17,883 nt of DNA from Pseudomonadota bacterium (GTDB lineage: Bacteria > Pseudomonadota > Alphaproteobacteria > Acetobacterales > Acetobacteraceae): positions 1 to 17,883 of the forward strand of contig JAJZEG010000328.1 in assembly GCA_021828605.1 (NCBI GenBank), in the 5' to 3' direction. The notes beneath the pieces are model-generated. The model saw only the letters and a list, made by a program, of their open reading frames with translations, was not told the DNA's origin and searched no databases. The position numbers and the translations under genes were made by a program. Positions 1 through 8,642 of the stretch are shown here, one piece after another (the stretch's first letter is position 1; every line of letters begins with the position of its first letter).

Positions 1-3000
1 GCGCGGCTGAAAAAGGTCGGCGTGCCGGACGCAGCCGCCGGGTGATCGGTTCGCGTCCGGATTCTGCCCGGTCAATCAACCCGGCCAGCCCCGCGATATT
101 GGTGGTTTCAAACATCGCCGCGAGGGGTAACTCAACCCCAAATGTTTCGCGCACCCGTGCGACCACCTTGGCGACCATCAATGAGTCGGCACCCAACTCA
201 AAAATATTTGCATCGACATCAACATCGCTCAGACCCAGCGTGCTGCAAAAGAGCGACACCAGCACATCCTCAGTGATGCTCAAGGCGGAACGCGTGCCCT
301 GGCGGCTGAAATCCGGGGCCGGCAGTGCCTTGCGATCAAGTTTGCCGGCTGGCGAGACCGGCATCTCGGCCAGCGCGATAATCATCGAGGGCTGCATGTA
401 ATCGGGCAGCGCTCGGGCCAGTTGATGTTTAAGGGCGGCAATATCGGGCTCAGCGCCATCCGGTTGCGCACAGACATACGCAACTAACCGCTCATCGCGC
501 ACCATACAAGCAGCGGCGCCAACCCCGGGCAAGGAAGCGAGCACCGCTTCGATTTCACCCAGCTCAATACGAAAACCGCGCAATTTCACCTGATGATCGG
601 CGCGCCCGATAAAATGCAGCGCGCCGTCACGCCGGCAGACCAAATCGCCGGTGCGATACATCCGCGTGCCCGCTGGGCCAAACGGGTCAGCCACGAACCG
701 CGTTGCGGTCAAACCGGGGCGGTTCAAATAACCGAGTGCCACGCCGGTGCCGGCAATATAGAGTTCACCGATAATGCCATCGGGCGTTGGCAACAACCCA
801 ACATCCAGCACATAACAAGTCGTGCGCGCAATCGGTTTACCGAGCGGTGGCGCCTCCTGCCTTGCTGAGGGTTGAATGTCGTGCACCATCGACCAGATCG
901 CCGTCTCGGTCGGTCCGTACAGGTTCAGCACCCCAAAGCCGATCGTCTCAAGCTGTGCGGCAAGCGCTGCGGGTAGTGCTTCACCCCCGGTCAGAATGCG
1001 CAAATCCTTCAGCATTTCGGCATCGGTGCCGACTAACGCGTTCCACAATGCAGGTGTCGCCTGCATGATCGTCGCACCACTCGCCGCGATCAGCCGCGCC
1101 AACGCAACGGGCTGACGCACCACCGCGCGCGGTGCAATCACCACCCGAGCCCCCGCGAGCAGCGGCAAATAAAGTTCAAGCGCCGCAATATCGAACCCGA
1201 TGGTGGTAACCGCCAACCAACGATCCGCCGGATCAAGCGGTGCTGCGCGCGTCATCGCCCCCAGCACATTGGCCAGATTGCGCCGCGTGAGCACAACACC
1301 TTTGGGTGCCCCGGTCGATCCCGACGTGTAAATAACGTAAGCGGGCTGGTCTGGTTCCAGCGCCAGCACCGGACGCGCGCTCGACAAATCGGCGCTCTCG
1401 ATTGACTTTATGGTCAGAACGGTCTGGCTCGCCGCTTCGAGTGCGGGCGCGTGGGTATCGTTGGTCAGCACAATAACTGATCGACCCTGCATCGCTGCGT
1501 CATCTAACATCGATTTCAGCCGCGCGATTGGCAAATCCGGATCCAAGGGCAAATAGGCCGCGCCGGTTTTCATCACCCCAAGCAATGCTGCAACCATCTC
1601 GATGCTGCGCGGCACCGCAACGCCAACCAGGCTGCCGCTCCCAAACCCGCGTTGGATCAGCGCGTTCGCGACCCGATTAGCCTGAGCCTCCAGCGCCCAA
1701 TAGGTGGCGTGCTGCGTCTCGTAACTTACCGCGACCGCCCAAGGCGTTGCATCGGCTTGCGCCTCGAAACCTTCCGGCATGAAGGCCAAGGGTGCTGCAG
1801 ATTTTGGAGCGCAATCCGCCGCCAACAGACGTTGATGTTCAGGCGGATCAACCAGCTCAATCGTGCCAATCTGGCGATCAACCGTTAGCCCGTGCAGCAA
1901 CCGTTCAAGCCGCGATACATGGCCCTCAAGCCCCTCCGCCGTGTACAGGGCCGGGTTGGCATCGATATCAATACGAACCTCTTTGCCATCACCGCGATCA
2001 TAAACGAAAAACGCGATATCCTCGACCGACCCGTTAGACAAATTATGCACGGCGGTTGGCAAGTCACCAAAGCGCAAATCATAGTCAAATGGCTCGATAT
2101 TGACCACGGCGGTAAATAAATGCCGCCCCTCACCCAGCAAATTCAGATCCCGGCGTAAATCCTCGTAGCGATAGCGTTGATGGCGCAAGATCTCGCGCAC
2201 CCGCCGCCCCACCTGACGGATAATATCGCCCACGCTGGCGCCGGGATGCATTTTGACCCGGAGCGGCAAGGCATTCGCCAACATGGATGGAATGCGCCGC
2301 AACCGACCATTGGTCCGCGCGGTCACCGGCAGACCCAGCACCAAATCGTCAGCACCAGTGAGTCGATAGAAATAAATCGCCACCGCCGCAATCATCAATT
2401 GCGGGTAACTGCCGGATGCGCGTTTGGCCTCCGCGCGCAATTGATCAACGAATTCAGGCGGTAAAATAACCGAACGTCTGAGTAATCCCGCCTCAAGTGA
2501 CGGGCGATAGGGCGCCAGACCCACAGGGTCAGGCTTGTCCTTAAAAGCTTCCGTCCAATACGAACGTTCGGCGGCAAATCGGTCCGAATTACGATAAGCG
2601 TGGTCTTCCTCGACCAAATCAACCAGCGAGCCGAATGGCTGCAACTCTGGCGTTTCGCCGCGGGTATAGCTTGAATATAACTCCGCCACCCGCCGCGCAA
2701 TCAGCCCACCGGCGAAGCCATCGATCAAAATATGATGGCTGCGGTGATACCAAATATAATTTTCATCACCCAGCCTGAGCAGCCCCGTCGCCCAGAGTTG
2801 GTCAGTCAGTGGATCATGCGGCAGCCGATATTCGGCCTCCATAAAAGCAATCGCCGCAGCACGCGGATCCGCCTGATCGGAAAAATCCATCAGCGGCAAC
2901 AGGCCTCCGACCTCGGGATTGACCGATTGCAACGGCTCACCGCCCACTTCGACAAAGCGTAACCGCGTTGCGGCGGCTTCGCGTGCGATATGGCGCAAAG

Positions 3001-3214
3001 CCGCATAAAATGCCTCGGCATCCACCGCGCCAAAAACATCAATCTGCTCGGCCAAATTGAAAATCGCGCCGCGAGGACCCAATCGTTGTGCAAACCACAT
3101 ACCACGCTGGGCAATGGTTAGCGGAAATTGCACATTCAACGACTCGCTGGTTTCCAGGGTTTCAACCGATATATCGCTCGCCGCTTGCGGAAACGAAGGG
3201 GACAGGTCATTCAT
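1..3214 (-). CDS. Non-ribosomal peptide synthetase, DhbF-like, first module C-A(Gly)-T (3' part outside window)
   Basis: The frame is open from the ATG at 3214 to the window edge (about 1071 codons, no stop). The condensation domain spans about residues 31-445, with a C1-like motif [13 protein letters not shown] (31-43) and the catalytic HHILIDG (160-166). The adenylation domain spans about 480-970, with [11 protein letters not shown] (629-639), NLYGPTET (764-771), YRTGDL (853-858) and [11 protein letters not shown] with Lys958. A carrier domain follows, with LGADSL and Ser1011 as the phosphopantetheine site. Specificity residues D675 I676 L679 Q718 L741 G743 L765 I773 W774 K958 read DILQLGLIWK, which I know as a glycine code. 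The whole module resembles the Gly module of DhbF (bacillibactin) and the C domain of EntF. The first codon overlaps the mbtH stop as ATGA and has no good ribosome site of its own, so translational coupling is likely. The product and later modules are unknown. A glycine-containing siderophore is an inference. Confidence 0.93.
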   Translation of the reverse strand, partial: MNDLSPSFPQAASDISVETLETSESLNVQFPLTIAQRGMWFAQRLGPRGAIFNLAEQIDVFGAVDAEAFYAALRHIAREAAATRLRFVEVGGEPLQSVNPEVGGLLPLMDFSDQADPRAAAIAFMEAEYRLPHDPLTDQLWATGLLRLGDENYIWYHRSHHILIDGFAGGLIARRVAELYSSYTRGETPELQPFGSLVDLVEEDHAYRNSDRFAAERSYWTEAFKDKPDPVGLAPYRPSLEAGLLRRSVILPPEFVDQLRAEAKRASGSYPQLMIAAVAIYFYRLTGADDLVLGLPVTARTNGRLRRIPSMLANALPLRVKMHPGASVGDIIRQVGRRVREILRHQRYRYEDLRRDLNLLGEGRHLFTAVVNIEPFDYDLRFGDLPTAVHNLSNGSVEDIAFFVYDRGDGKEVRIDIDANPALYTAEGLEGHVSRLERLLHGLTVDRQIGTIELVDPPEHQRLLAADCAPKSAAPLAFMPEGFEAQADATPWAVAVSYETQHATYWALEAQANRVANALIQRGFGSGSLVGVAVPRSIEMVAALLGVMKTGAAYLPLDPDLPIARLKSMLDDAAMQGRSVIVLTNDTHAPALEAASQTVLTIKSIESADLSSARPVLALEPDQPAYVIYTSGSTGAPKGVVLTRRNLANVLGAMTRAAPLDPADRWLAVTTIGFDIAALELYLPLLAGARVVIAPRAVVRQPVALARLIAASGATIMQATPALWNALVGTDAEMLKDLRILTGGEALPAALAAQLETIGFGVLNLYGPTETAIWSMVHDIQPSARQEAPPLGKPIARTTCYVLDVGLLPTPDGIIGELYIAGTGVALGYLNRPGLTATRFVADPFGPAGTRMYRTGDLVCRRDGALHFIGRADHQVKLRGFRIELGEIEAVLASLPGVGAAACMVRDERLVAYVCAQPDGAEPDIAALKHQLARALPDYMQPSMIIALAEMPVSPAGKLDRKALPAPDFSRQGTRSALSITEDVLVSLFCSTLGLSDVDVDANIFELGADSLMVAKVVARVRETFGVELPLAAMFETTNIAGLAGLIDRAESGREPITRRLRPARRPFSAA

Positions 3215-3459
3215 GTGGGCACACTGGCATTGGGCGTGGAGGTTGGCTCAGGCTGAAACTGAACGCTCGGTAGCGCGCGCGACATCACGTCAACCCAATG
3301 CGTGTCGATATGCGTGATCACGGCATGGCGCGACGCAGGCCCGAAGGCGACCTGCCATCCGGCCGGAACAGGCTGATAGTCAGGCCAAAGGGAATAACAG
3401 CCCTCGCCATTCACCAGCGCCAGGAACGAACTATTAGCATCATCGAATGGGTTGGTCAT
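3211..3459 (-). CDS. mbtH: MbtH-like NRPS accessory protein
   Basis: This 82-residue protein has the MbtH signature: an N-terminal NPFDD, then [14 protein letters not shown] and a late HWVD. MbtH proteins bind adenylation domains of NRPSs and are often needed for their folding or activity. Family length is about 65-75 residues; the extra residues form a Pro/Ser-rich tail after MSRAL. The usual Gln or His before YSLWP is Cys here. A GAGG ribosome site lies at 3474-3471, 11 bases before the ATG. The stop codon overlaps the NRPS start (ATGA), so the two are made together. This matches siderophore loci, where mbtH/ybdZ sits beside entF- or dhbF-type genes. Confidence 0.93.
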   Translation of the reverse strand: MTNPFDDANSSFLALVNGEGCYSLWPDYQPVPAGWQVAFGPASRHAVITHIDTHWVDVMSRALPSVQFQPEPTSTPNASVPT

Positions 3460-3475
3460 GACGCCCTGTACCTCG

Positions 3476-3522
3476 TTTTATCGTGTCTTTTATCGTTTAA
3501 TTTCGTGAACATTTCGTGAACA
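3476..3522 (-). promoter_or_regulatory. Tandem repeats in the mbtH-NRPS upstream region
   Basis: Two kinds of direct repeat lie 17-63 bases upstream of the mbtH start. TTTTATCG occurs at 3476-3483 and 3488-3495 (12-base spacing). TTTCGTGAACA occurs twice back to back at 3501-3511 and 3512-3522 (11-base period). Repeats spaced about one helical turn suggest sites for a regulator bound on one DNA face, overlapping the promoter. No convincing Fur box was seen. The regulator is unknown. Confidence 0.4.
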
Positions 3523-3815
3523 AATCTCGCCAACAGCACCTACAAACGCGAACCAATCATTGCATGAACGGTATGCGTCCAAACGAAGCGTCAGATGTTC
3601 GCATCAGAGCCACTCCCAAGCCCGACGCGAGTGCCATTATATTGTTTCGATTGGCAATCGACGCTTAAACGAACCTTTCGTCCATATTATCTACAAATTT
3701 GTATTAGACTAAAATGCCGCAGGCGTGCAAGGCCAAAGCCCCTGAAAAATGGGGAAATGTTAATTTTTCCAGAACGAGGTGGCACAGAAATTTGTCAGGC
3801 GATGGGCGCCCTAAT
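3523..3815. other. Gene-free region with two short palindromes
   Basis: No convincing gene is present; the only plus-strand frame (3595-3828) has no recognisable motif or ribosome site and runs into the first long hairpin. Two short perfect palindromes are visible: TCGATTG-G-CAATCGA at 3647-3661 and TACAAATTTGTA at 3692-3703. The middle part is more AT-rich than the neighbouring genes. It may contain distal control sites for mbtH-NRPS or be a relic of an insertion; neither can be shown here. Confidence 0.4.
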
Positions 3816-3854
3816 GCTCCAACTCTGAAATCCGTTGGATTTCAGAGTTGGAGC
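3816..3854. repeat. Perfect hairpin palindrome A (18-bp arms, 3-base loop)
   Basis: Left arm 3816-3833 (GCTCCAACTCTGAAATCC) is the exact reverse complement of 3837-3854, with loop GTT. No T-run follows on either strand, so it is not a standard intrinsic terminator. Its arm shares TCCnnCnCTGAAATnC with the hairpin at 3898-3944, so the two look related. Confidence 0.85.
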
Positions 3855-3897
3855 GGACGCTGGCAAATTCAATAGCTTATTAAAATTCAATGGTTTA

Positions 3898-3944
3898 GTG
3901 TCCTGCCCCTGAAATTCATCCAATGAATTTCAGGGGCAGGACAC
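3898..3944. repeat. Perfect hairpin palindrome B (22-bp arms, 3-base loop)
   Basis: The arms 3898-3919 and 3923-3944 are exact reverse complements around loop CCA. The hairpin ends four bases from the stop codon of the OFA transporter (minus strand), so it could act as a 3' stabiliser or terminator for that transcript, although no T-run follows. The arm starts GTGTCCTGCCCCTGAAAT and resembles palindrome A. AAATTCAAT occurs twice (3865-3873, 3883-3891) in the spacer between the hairpins. Confidence 0.85.
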
Positions 3945-3948
3945 CAGG

Positions 3949-5457
3949 TTAAATCCCGAACAGATGGCTTGCGCCCAACAGGGTGTTGAACACGCCCCAT
4001 GCCAGCGGAATGCCCACCAGTGACCAATAAAGCACGAATTTCGGCTCAATTTTCATCGGCGCTGTTTGGGCGTTCAGGGGTCCGTTGGTTGCGGATTTAT
4101 CGGCTAAATTGATCCCCGATACGTCGGTCTGCCACCGATAAATCATTGAATTACAAAAGGCTCCAAATAACAACAACCCCGCCATGATATAAAGCGTGAC
4201 GGTGTATGATTCCGCTTTCGGCACGCCAATGCTGATTTGATACCGATGAATATAATCGATCAATACCGGCCCCAAAATTCCGGCGGCTGACCACGCCGTC
4301 AGCAATCGGCCATGGATTGCCCCGACATGGCGCACCCCAAAAATATCGCGCAAATAAGCGGGGATTGTGGCAAAACCGCCACCATACATTGATAAAATCA
4401 GTCCGAAACAGAGCGCCGTTAGGGCAATACTGCCCAAAATCGCCGTATGCGGCACCAGCAGGTAGAGCGCGATGCCTAAAAAGAAAAATACAAAAAATGT
4501 TGTCTTGCGTCCGATCACGTCGGACAACGAGGCCCAGGCAAAGCGTCCACCCATATTGAATAGAGAGATAAATCCGACAAAACCGGCGGCGGCGAAGGCG
4601 GTAACTTGTCCATGGAACATTTCTTGAATCATCGGGCTCGCCTGGCTGATGACGCCAATCCCTGCCGTCACATTCAAAAATAACACCAACCACAAATAAT
4701 AAAATTGCGGCGTCCGCAATGCGCCGCCACCGGTAACATCGGTGCTATTCAACCACGACGCTGCCGAGGTTTGCGCGTCAGCCCCTGCGGGCATCCAGCC
4801 AACGGGCGGAACACGCACAATCGCCGCACCCAAGGTCATGAAAATGGCATAAATCACCGCGAGCGTAACAAAACAGCCGACCAAACCGGGTTGGCTCGCG
4901 GTTGCGAATACATGCATCAATAACACCGATAACGGGGCGCCAATCATCGCCGCACCACCAAACCCCATGATCGCGAGCCCTGTCGCCATGCCGGGACGGT
5001 CGGGAAACCACATCAGCAACGTGCGCACCGGCGACACATAACCGATACCCAACCCGATTCCGCCAATCACCCCGTAGCCGAGAAACAGCACGACAATATT
5101 ATGCAATGCCACCCCAACCGCCGCGACCAGGAATCCGCCCGCAAAACACGCCGCCGCCAAAACCATCGCCCGTCGCGGGCCAACCCGGTCCAGCCAACCG
5201 CCGGCAAACGCCGAGGCCAAGCCCAGAAACAAAATAGCCACGGAAAACAACCAGCCCACCTCGACCAAGGACCAGTTTAGCGCCTGTCCCCCCGCCGCCT
5301 TACCGACCAGCTTGGTGAGCGGCAGATTAAACACGCTGAACGCGTAGACTTCGCCAATACATAAATGCACGCACAAAGCCGCTGGAGGAACCAGCCAACG
5401 ATTATAATCGGGTGGCGCAACCGTCCGCTCGCGATCCAAGATGCTCAGAAACGCCAT
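3949..5457 (-). CDS. OFA-family MFS transporter (oxalate/formate antiporter-like)
   Basis: This 502-residue inner-membrane protein has about 12 MFS helices. The loop 2-3 signature DRVGPRR is at 90-96. The OFA-like segments GEVYAFSVFNLPL (35-47) and RTLLMWFPDRPGMATG are followed by a Gly-rich helix. OFA members exchange small carboxylates such as oxalate, formate or lactate/pyruvate; the substrate here cannot be read from sequence. The last 34 residues (469-502) hold an extra hydrophobic helix with GIPLAWGVFNTL. It resembles the separate small subunit encoded next to some OFA transporters, so this may be a fusion. The start is supported by GGGGAGAG just upstream on the minus strand. It lies upstream of mbtH in the same direction but about 490 bases and two hairpins away, so it is probably a separate transcription unit. 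Confidence 0.85.
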   Translation of the reverse strand: MAFLSILDRERTVAPPDYNRWLVPPAALCVHLCIGEVYAFSVFNLPLTKLVGKAAGGQALNWSLVEVGWLFSVAILFLGLASAFAGGWLDRVGPRRAMVLAAACFAGGFLVAAVGVALHNIVVLFLGYGVIGGIGLGIGYVSPVRTLLMWFPDRPGMATGLAIMGFGGAAMIGAPLSVLLMHVFATASQPGLVGCFVTLAVIYAIFMTLGAAIVRVPPVGWMPAGADAQTSAASWLNSTDVTGGGALRTPQFYYLWLVLFLNVTAGIGVISQASPMIQEMFHGQVTAFAAAGFVGFISLFNMGGRFAWASLSDVIGRKTTFFVFFFLGIALYLLVPHTAILGSIALTALCFGLILSMYGGGFATIPAYLRDIFGVRHVGAIHGRLLTAWSAAGILGPVLIDYIHRYQISIGVPKAESYTVTLYIMAGLLLFGAFCNSMIYRWQTDVSGINLADKSATNGPLNAQTAPMKIEPKFVLYWSLVGIPLAWGVFNTLLGASHLFGI

Positions 5458-5789
5458 TTTGCTCTCCCCGTATCCGTGTGCCGGTCTTTGTTTCGTTAAC
5501 GCGACTCTCGTAATATCAGCCTTTATCGCAATTTATCCTGATTACGCAAAGTTATCGCATCGAGCCTGTCAGCTTGTCCACCGATTTGATCCGCTTGTTA
5601 TCAGTTTTCCGCGGCGATGCCATCGGTTTTACATGGTCTGCTGTCGTTCGATGTTACCGCTGATCTCATTTATGTTGTCGCACGTCACTCATATGTCGCG
5701 CCCTGATGACCGGCTTGCCCAACCCTACATGACGGGGCATGAGCATGGCTCACCTGATTTTCAGCTGATCCGCAGCCCGGAGAGAAATC
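5458..5789. other. Divergent intergenic region between the OFA transporter and dapB
   Basis: These 332 bases separate two divergent genes and should carry both promoters. GGGGAGAGCAAA precedes the transporter ATG on the minus strand, and GGAGAGAAATC precedes dapB. Phased repeats at 5523-5559 are described separately. The plus-strand frame crossing the region (5441-5905) overlaps dapB in another phase and has no family features. No RNA gene was recognised. Confidence 0.6.
5523..5559 (-). promoter_or_regulatory. Four phased TTATCGCA-like repeats upstream of the OFA transporter
   Basis: TTATCGCA starts at 5523, TTATCC at 5533, TTACGCA at 5542 and TTATCGCA at 5552. The steps are 10, 9 and 10 bases, close to one helical turn. 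The block lies about 65-100 bases upstream of the transporter start, where an activator would bind. The regulator is unknown, and the middle two copies are imperfect. Confidence 0.35.
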
Positions 5790-6488
5790 ATGACCGCAAC
5801 CCGCATCGGCATCGCTGGCATCACCGGTCGGATGGGCCAGTTACTCACCGTATCCGTCCCCGCCGAGGGGGCGGACCTGGTCGGCGGTATTGGTCGCGAG
5901 GGTGATCTGGCCGCACTCGCTCAAAATTGCGACGTGGTGATCGATTTCACCTTTGCCGCCGCGATTATCCCGCACGCCTCACTCCTTGCGCAAACCCGCA
6001 CGCCCTGGGTGCTCGGCACGACGGGCCAAACCGAGGCCGATCACGCAGCGATTGCCGCCGCCGCGCGCGTCATTCCGGTGTTCACCGCCGCCAATTTCGC
6101 GCCGGGCGTCAATTTGCTGCTCGCTGTGGCTGAGCGCCTCGCCGCCCAGCTTCCGGCCACCAGCCATGATGCCGAATTACTGGAAATGCATCACCGGCAA
6201 AAGCGCGACGCCCCTTCCGGCACCGCGATCGCGTTGGCGGAGGCGATCCAGCGCGGCCGGGGCTCTGACGCGCCGATCCCGACCGCGAGCCTGCGCGGCG
6301 GTCAGGTTGTCGGTTCGCATACCGCCTTGTTCACCGCCGGTTTCGAGCAAATGACCATCACCCATCACGCGTTTGATCGACGGATTTTCGCCGATGGCGC
6401 GGTGCGCGCGGCATTGTGGCTGGCATCCCGCCCGCCGGGTCATTACGGCATGGCCGACCTGCTTGGACTGAACCTGACCATTAAGTAA
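5790..6488 (+). CDS. dapB: 4-hydroxy-tetrahydrodipicolinate reductase
   Basis: DapB is the cytoplasmic NAD(P)H-dependent reductase of the diaminopimelate/lysine pathway and so also supplies peptidoglycan. The 232 residues show the Rossmann nucleotide site [10 protein letters not shown] (7-16), DFT (52-54), GTTG (76-79) and the family signature [18 protein letters not shown] (129-146), which holds the catalytic His and Lys. The length is shorter than the usual 250-270, with the reduction mainly between the nucleotide site and DFT. The start follows GGAGAG by five bases. metK begins 122 bases downstream on the same strand, and the two may be cotranscribed. Confidence 0.96.
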   Translation: MTATRIGIAGITGRMGQLLTVSVPAEGADLVGGIGREGDLAALAQNCDVVIDFTFAAAIIPHASLLAQTRTPWVLGTTGQTEADHAAIAAAARVIPVFTAANFAPGVNLLLAVAERLAAQLPATSHDAELLEMHHRQKRDAPSGTAIALAEAIQRGRGSDAPIPTASLRGGQVVGSHTALFTAGFEQMTITHHAFDRRIFADGAVRAALWLASRPPGHYGMADLLGLNLTIK

Positions 6489-6610
6489 TCACCGTTCGTT
6501 GCCTGGTTTGGCTTGACCCGTGCCTTGGTTTCCGTCAATCCGCGAGCGCCCGGGCGTGCGGCCTCGGCGCTGACCCGGTTTTGGGCTGTTCGCGACAAGA
6601 GGAGAAATCC
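6489..6610 (+). other. metK leader with a GC-rich hairpin, no known riboswitch recognised
   Basis: This short leader between dapB and metK contains an AGCGCC/GGCGCT stem (6545-6550 with 6566-6571). It was read for SAM-II and SAM/SAH riboswitch cores, which occur before methionine-cycle genes in alphaproteobacteria; none was recognised. A strong AGGAG precedes the metK ATG. Confidence 0.4.
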
Positions 6611-7798
6611 ATGCGCGATAAAGGCGAGTTTTTGTTCACTTCGGAATCCGTTTCCGAGGGGCATCCCGACAAGGTGGCGGATCGGATTTCCGATACCGTT
6701 CTCGATGCGTATTTAGCAGCCGATCCCTATGCGCGGGTTGCCTGCGAGACTTTGGTGACCACCAACCAGATCGTGCTCGCGGGCGAGACCCGCGGCCCGG
6801 CCTCGATCACTCACGAATATCTCGCCCATCTGGCGCGCATGGCAGTGCAGGATATCGGCTATGATCAGGAGGGATTCTCCTGGCGTAATGCGAATGTTGA
6901 TGTGTTGCTCCATGCCCAATCCAGCGACATTGCAGCCGGCGTCGATGCGGCGGGCAACAAGGACGAAGGGGCAGGGGATCAGGGCATAATGTTTGGCTAT
7001 GCCTGCTCGGAAACCGAAGCCCTGATGCCAGCCCCGATCCATTATTCCCACCTTATTTTGCGCCGGATGGCGGAATTGCGCAAAATCGGCGACAGCCGCG
7101 CTATCGGCCTGCAACCCGACGCGAAAAGCCAGGTCACCCTCAAATATATCGATGGCAAGCCGGTGGGTGCTACCTCGGTGGTGGTCTCGACCCAGCATGA
7201 TGAGGGCATCAGCCAAGGCACGATCAAAGCGATGCTGCGTCCGCTGATCACCGAATTATTGCCCGAAGGCTGGATGTGCAGCGATGAGCATTTCTACGTC
7301 AACCCGACCGGTAATTTCGTGATCGGTGGCCCGGACGGCGATTGTGGCCTCACCGGGCGCAAAATCATTGTCGATACCTATGGCGGTGCCGCCCCACATG
7401 GCGGCGGTGCGTTTTCCGGCAAGGACCCGACCAAGGTTGATCGCTCAGCCGCCTATATGTGTCGTTATTTGGCCAAAAACGTGGTCGCCGCGGGTCTCGC
7501 CAGCCGCTGCACCCTCCAGGTCAGCTATGCGATCGGGGTGTCGCATCCTTTGTCGGTTTATGTTGATTTGCATGGCACCGGGCGGGATGTGGCAGAGGCA
7601 AAGGTTGAGCGGGTGCTGCGCGAACTGGTCAACCTCACCCCGCGCGGGATTCGCGAGCATTTGCATCTGAACCGGCCGATTTATGTGCCCACCTCCGCCT
7701 ATGGTCATTTCGGTCGCGAGCCGGATGCTGAGCTTGGCAGCTTCACCTGGGAACGCACCGATCTGGTTCCTGCGCTGAAATCGGCTTTTGGACGCTAA
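6611..7798 (+). CDS. metK: S-adenosylmethionine synthetase
   Basis: MetK makes S-adenosylmethionine from ATP and methionine in the cytoplasm. The 395-residue protein has [13 protein letters not shown] (9-21), the family signature [12 protein letters not shown] (120-131) and the Gly-rich [16 protein letters not shown] (264-279). An upstream in-frame ATG at 6581 would add ten residues unlike the family. The start at 6611 fits better because it follows AGGAG and begins [13 protein letters not shown]. The 3' end overlaps trmB by 11 bases. The product supplies the methyl donor used by the next enzyme. Confidence 0.98.
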   Translation: MRDKGEFLFTSESVSEGHPDKVADRISDTVLDAYLAADPYARVACETLVTTNQIVLAGETRGPASITHEYLAHLARMAVQDIGYDQEGFSWRNANVDVLLHAQSSDIAAGVDAAGNKDEGAGDQGIMFGYACSETEALMPAPIHYSHLILRRMAELRKIGDSRAIGLQPDAKSQVTLKYIDGKPVGATSVVVSTQHDEGISQGTIKAMLRPLITELLPEGWMCSDEHFYVNPTGNFVIGGPDGDCGLTGRKIIVDTYGGAAPHGGGAFSGKDPTKVDRSAAYMCRYLAKNVVAAGLASRCTLQVSYAIGVSHPLSVYVDLHGTGRDVAEAKVERVLRELVNLTPRGIREHLHLNRPIYVPTSAYGHFGREPDAELGSFTWERTDLVPALKSAFGR

Positions 7799-8468
7799 TC
7801 TTAAACCGCCGCCTGACCGTCTATACGGTCGGGCGCGCGGTCATTCGCTGCGCCCACGCCAAGTCGTCCTGCTCGATACGCTCTTGCCTCGGCTCAGTTG
7901 GCCTGCGGTTCCGTTCACCGCACCGCCCGCAGAATTATGGATCGAGGTCGGCGCGGGGAGTTTCGAGCATGCCGAGGCCATTGCGCGCGCCAACCCGGAT
8001 ATTGGTTTGATCGCGTGCGAAGTTTTTGAGAACGGCGTCGCCTCGCTGCTCTCGCGGCTGGCACCCGGTGATGCCGATCCGGCGACTTGCCCGGTGCCGT
8101 CCAATTTGCGGGCCTATCGCGATGACGCGCGCGGGCTGTTGCGCGGCCTACCGGACCAATCGGTCGCCCGCCTGTTTTTGATGTTCCCCGACCCGTGGCC
8201 CAAGGCGCGGCATGCCAAGCGCCGATTCGTCCATCCCGATATGCTCGCCGAGGTCGCCCGCCTGATGCCCGCTGGCAGTGAATGGCGCATCGCCAGCGAT
8301 GACCCGACCCATCAAAATTGGGTGAACACCGTTTTTGCAGCGCAACATCATTTTACCTCTGTTGTGCAAACATCAGTTCGCCCTGATGGATGGCCGGCAA
8401 CCCGCTATGAGGCGAAAGCGTTACGCGCTGGACGCACGCCGATTTATTGGGTTTTTCGTCGCGTCTAA
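7788..8468 (+). CDS. trmB: tRNA (guanine-N7-)-methyltransferase
   Basis: TrmB methylates G46 in the tRNA variable loop using S-adenosylmethionine. The 226 residues contain the hallmark [14 protein letters not shown] (133-146), RIASDD, and the C-terminal [21 protein letters not shown] region. The cofactor motif reads [10 protein letters not shown] (52-61) where most relatives have IEIGFGxGEH, so one Gly is replaced. The start is TTG inside the metK 3' end, an 11-base overlap. No in-frame ATG precedes the conserved RLYGRARG segment, so a non-ATG start is likely, coupled to metK translation. Confidence 0.93.
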   Translation: MDANLKPPPDRLYGRARGHSLRPRQVVLLDTLLPRLSWPAVPFTAPPAELWIEVGAGSFEHAEAIARANPDIGLIACEVFENGVASLLSRLAPGDADPATCPVPSNLRAYRDDARGLLRGLPDQSVARLFLMFPDPWPKARHAKRRFVHPDMLAEVARLMPAGSEWRIASDDPTHQNWVNTVFAAQHHFTSVVQTSVRPDGWPATRYEAKALRAGRTPIYWVFRRV

Positions 8469-8551
8469 AATTAACCGCTGTAATTTTTCAGCCGAGGATC
8501 ATTGACCGTCTGGCGCGGCGCGGGCAGTATCCGCACACCGCGTTGCATTCG

Positions 8552-8600
8552 TTGATTTGGTGAAACACTGATCGAATGTTTCGGCGGACACCAAAATCAA
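8552..8600 (+). promoter_or_regulatory. Long imperfect inverted repeat upstream of the ABC binding-protein gene
   Basis: TTGATTTGGTG (8552-8562) pairs with CACCAAAATCAA (8589-8600, one bulged base). Inside it, AAACA (8563-8567) pairs with TGTTT (8577-8581). The structure ends 42 bases before the start codon. It could be an operator or a structured mRNA leader. GGGGAG at 8628-8633 is the ribosome site. No known riboswitch was recognised. Confidence 0.45.
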
Positions 8601-8642
8601 TCGCATAACATCCAAAATACAAAGCCTGGGGAGCAACATTCA

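Noticed and set aside
3595..3828. 77-residue plus-strand frame between mbtH and the OFA transporter
   Set aside because: No family features, no ribosome site, odd composition, and it ends inside palindrome A.
3816..3944. Standard intrinsic terminators
   Set aside because: The stems are strong but no T-run follows on either strand, and the shared arm sequence points to a repeat family instead.
3460..3948. CRISPR array or integrative element
   Set aside because: The repeats are few and of different types, with no regular spacers, cas genes, integrase or transposase.
4151..4693. 180-residue minus-strand frame
   Set aside because: It is an out-of-phase shadow of the OFA transporter, which has clear MFS motifs in the main frame.
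3949..5457. Siderophore exporter belonging to the NRPS cluster
   Set aside because: The sequence is OFA-type, and it is separated from mbtH by about 490 bases with two hairpins.
5441..5905. 154-residue plus-strand frame across the intergenic region into dapB
   Set aside because: It overlaps the DapB nucleotide-binding region in another phase and has no recognisable domain.
6489..6610. SAM riboswitch before metK
   Set aside because: The leader was read for SAM-II and SAM/SAH cores; only a simple GC-rich stem was found, which is not diagnostic.
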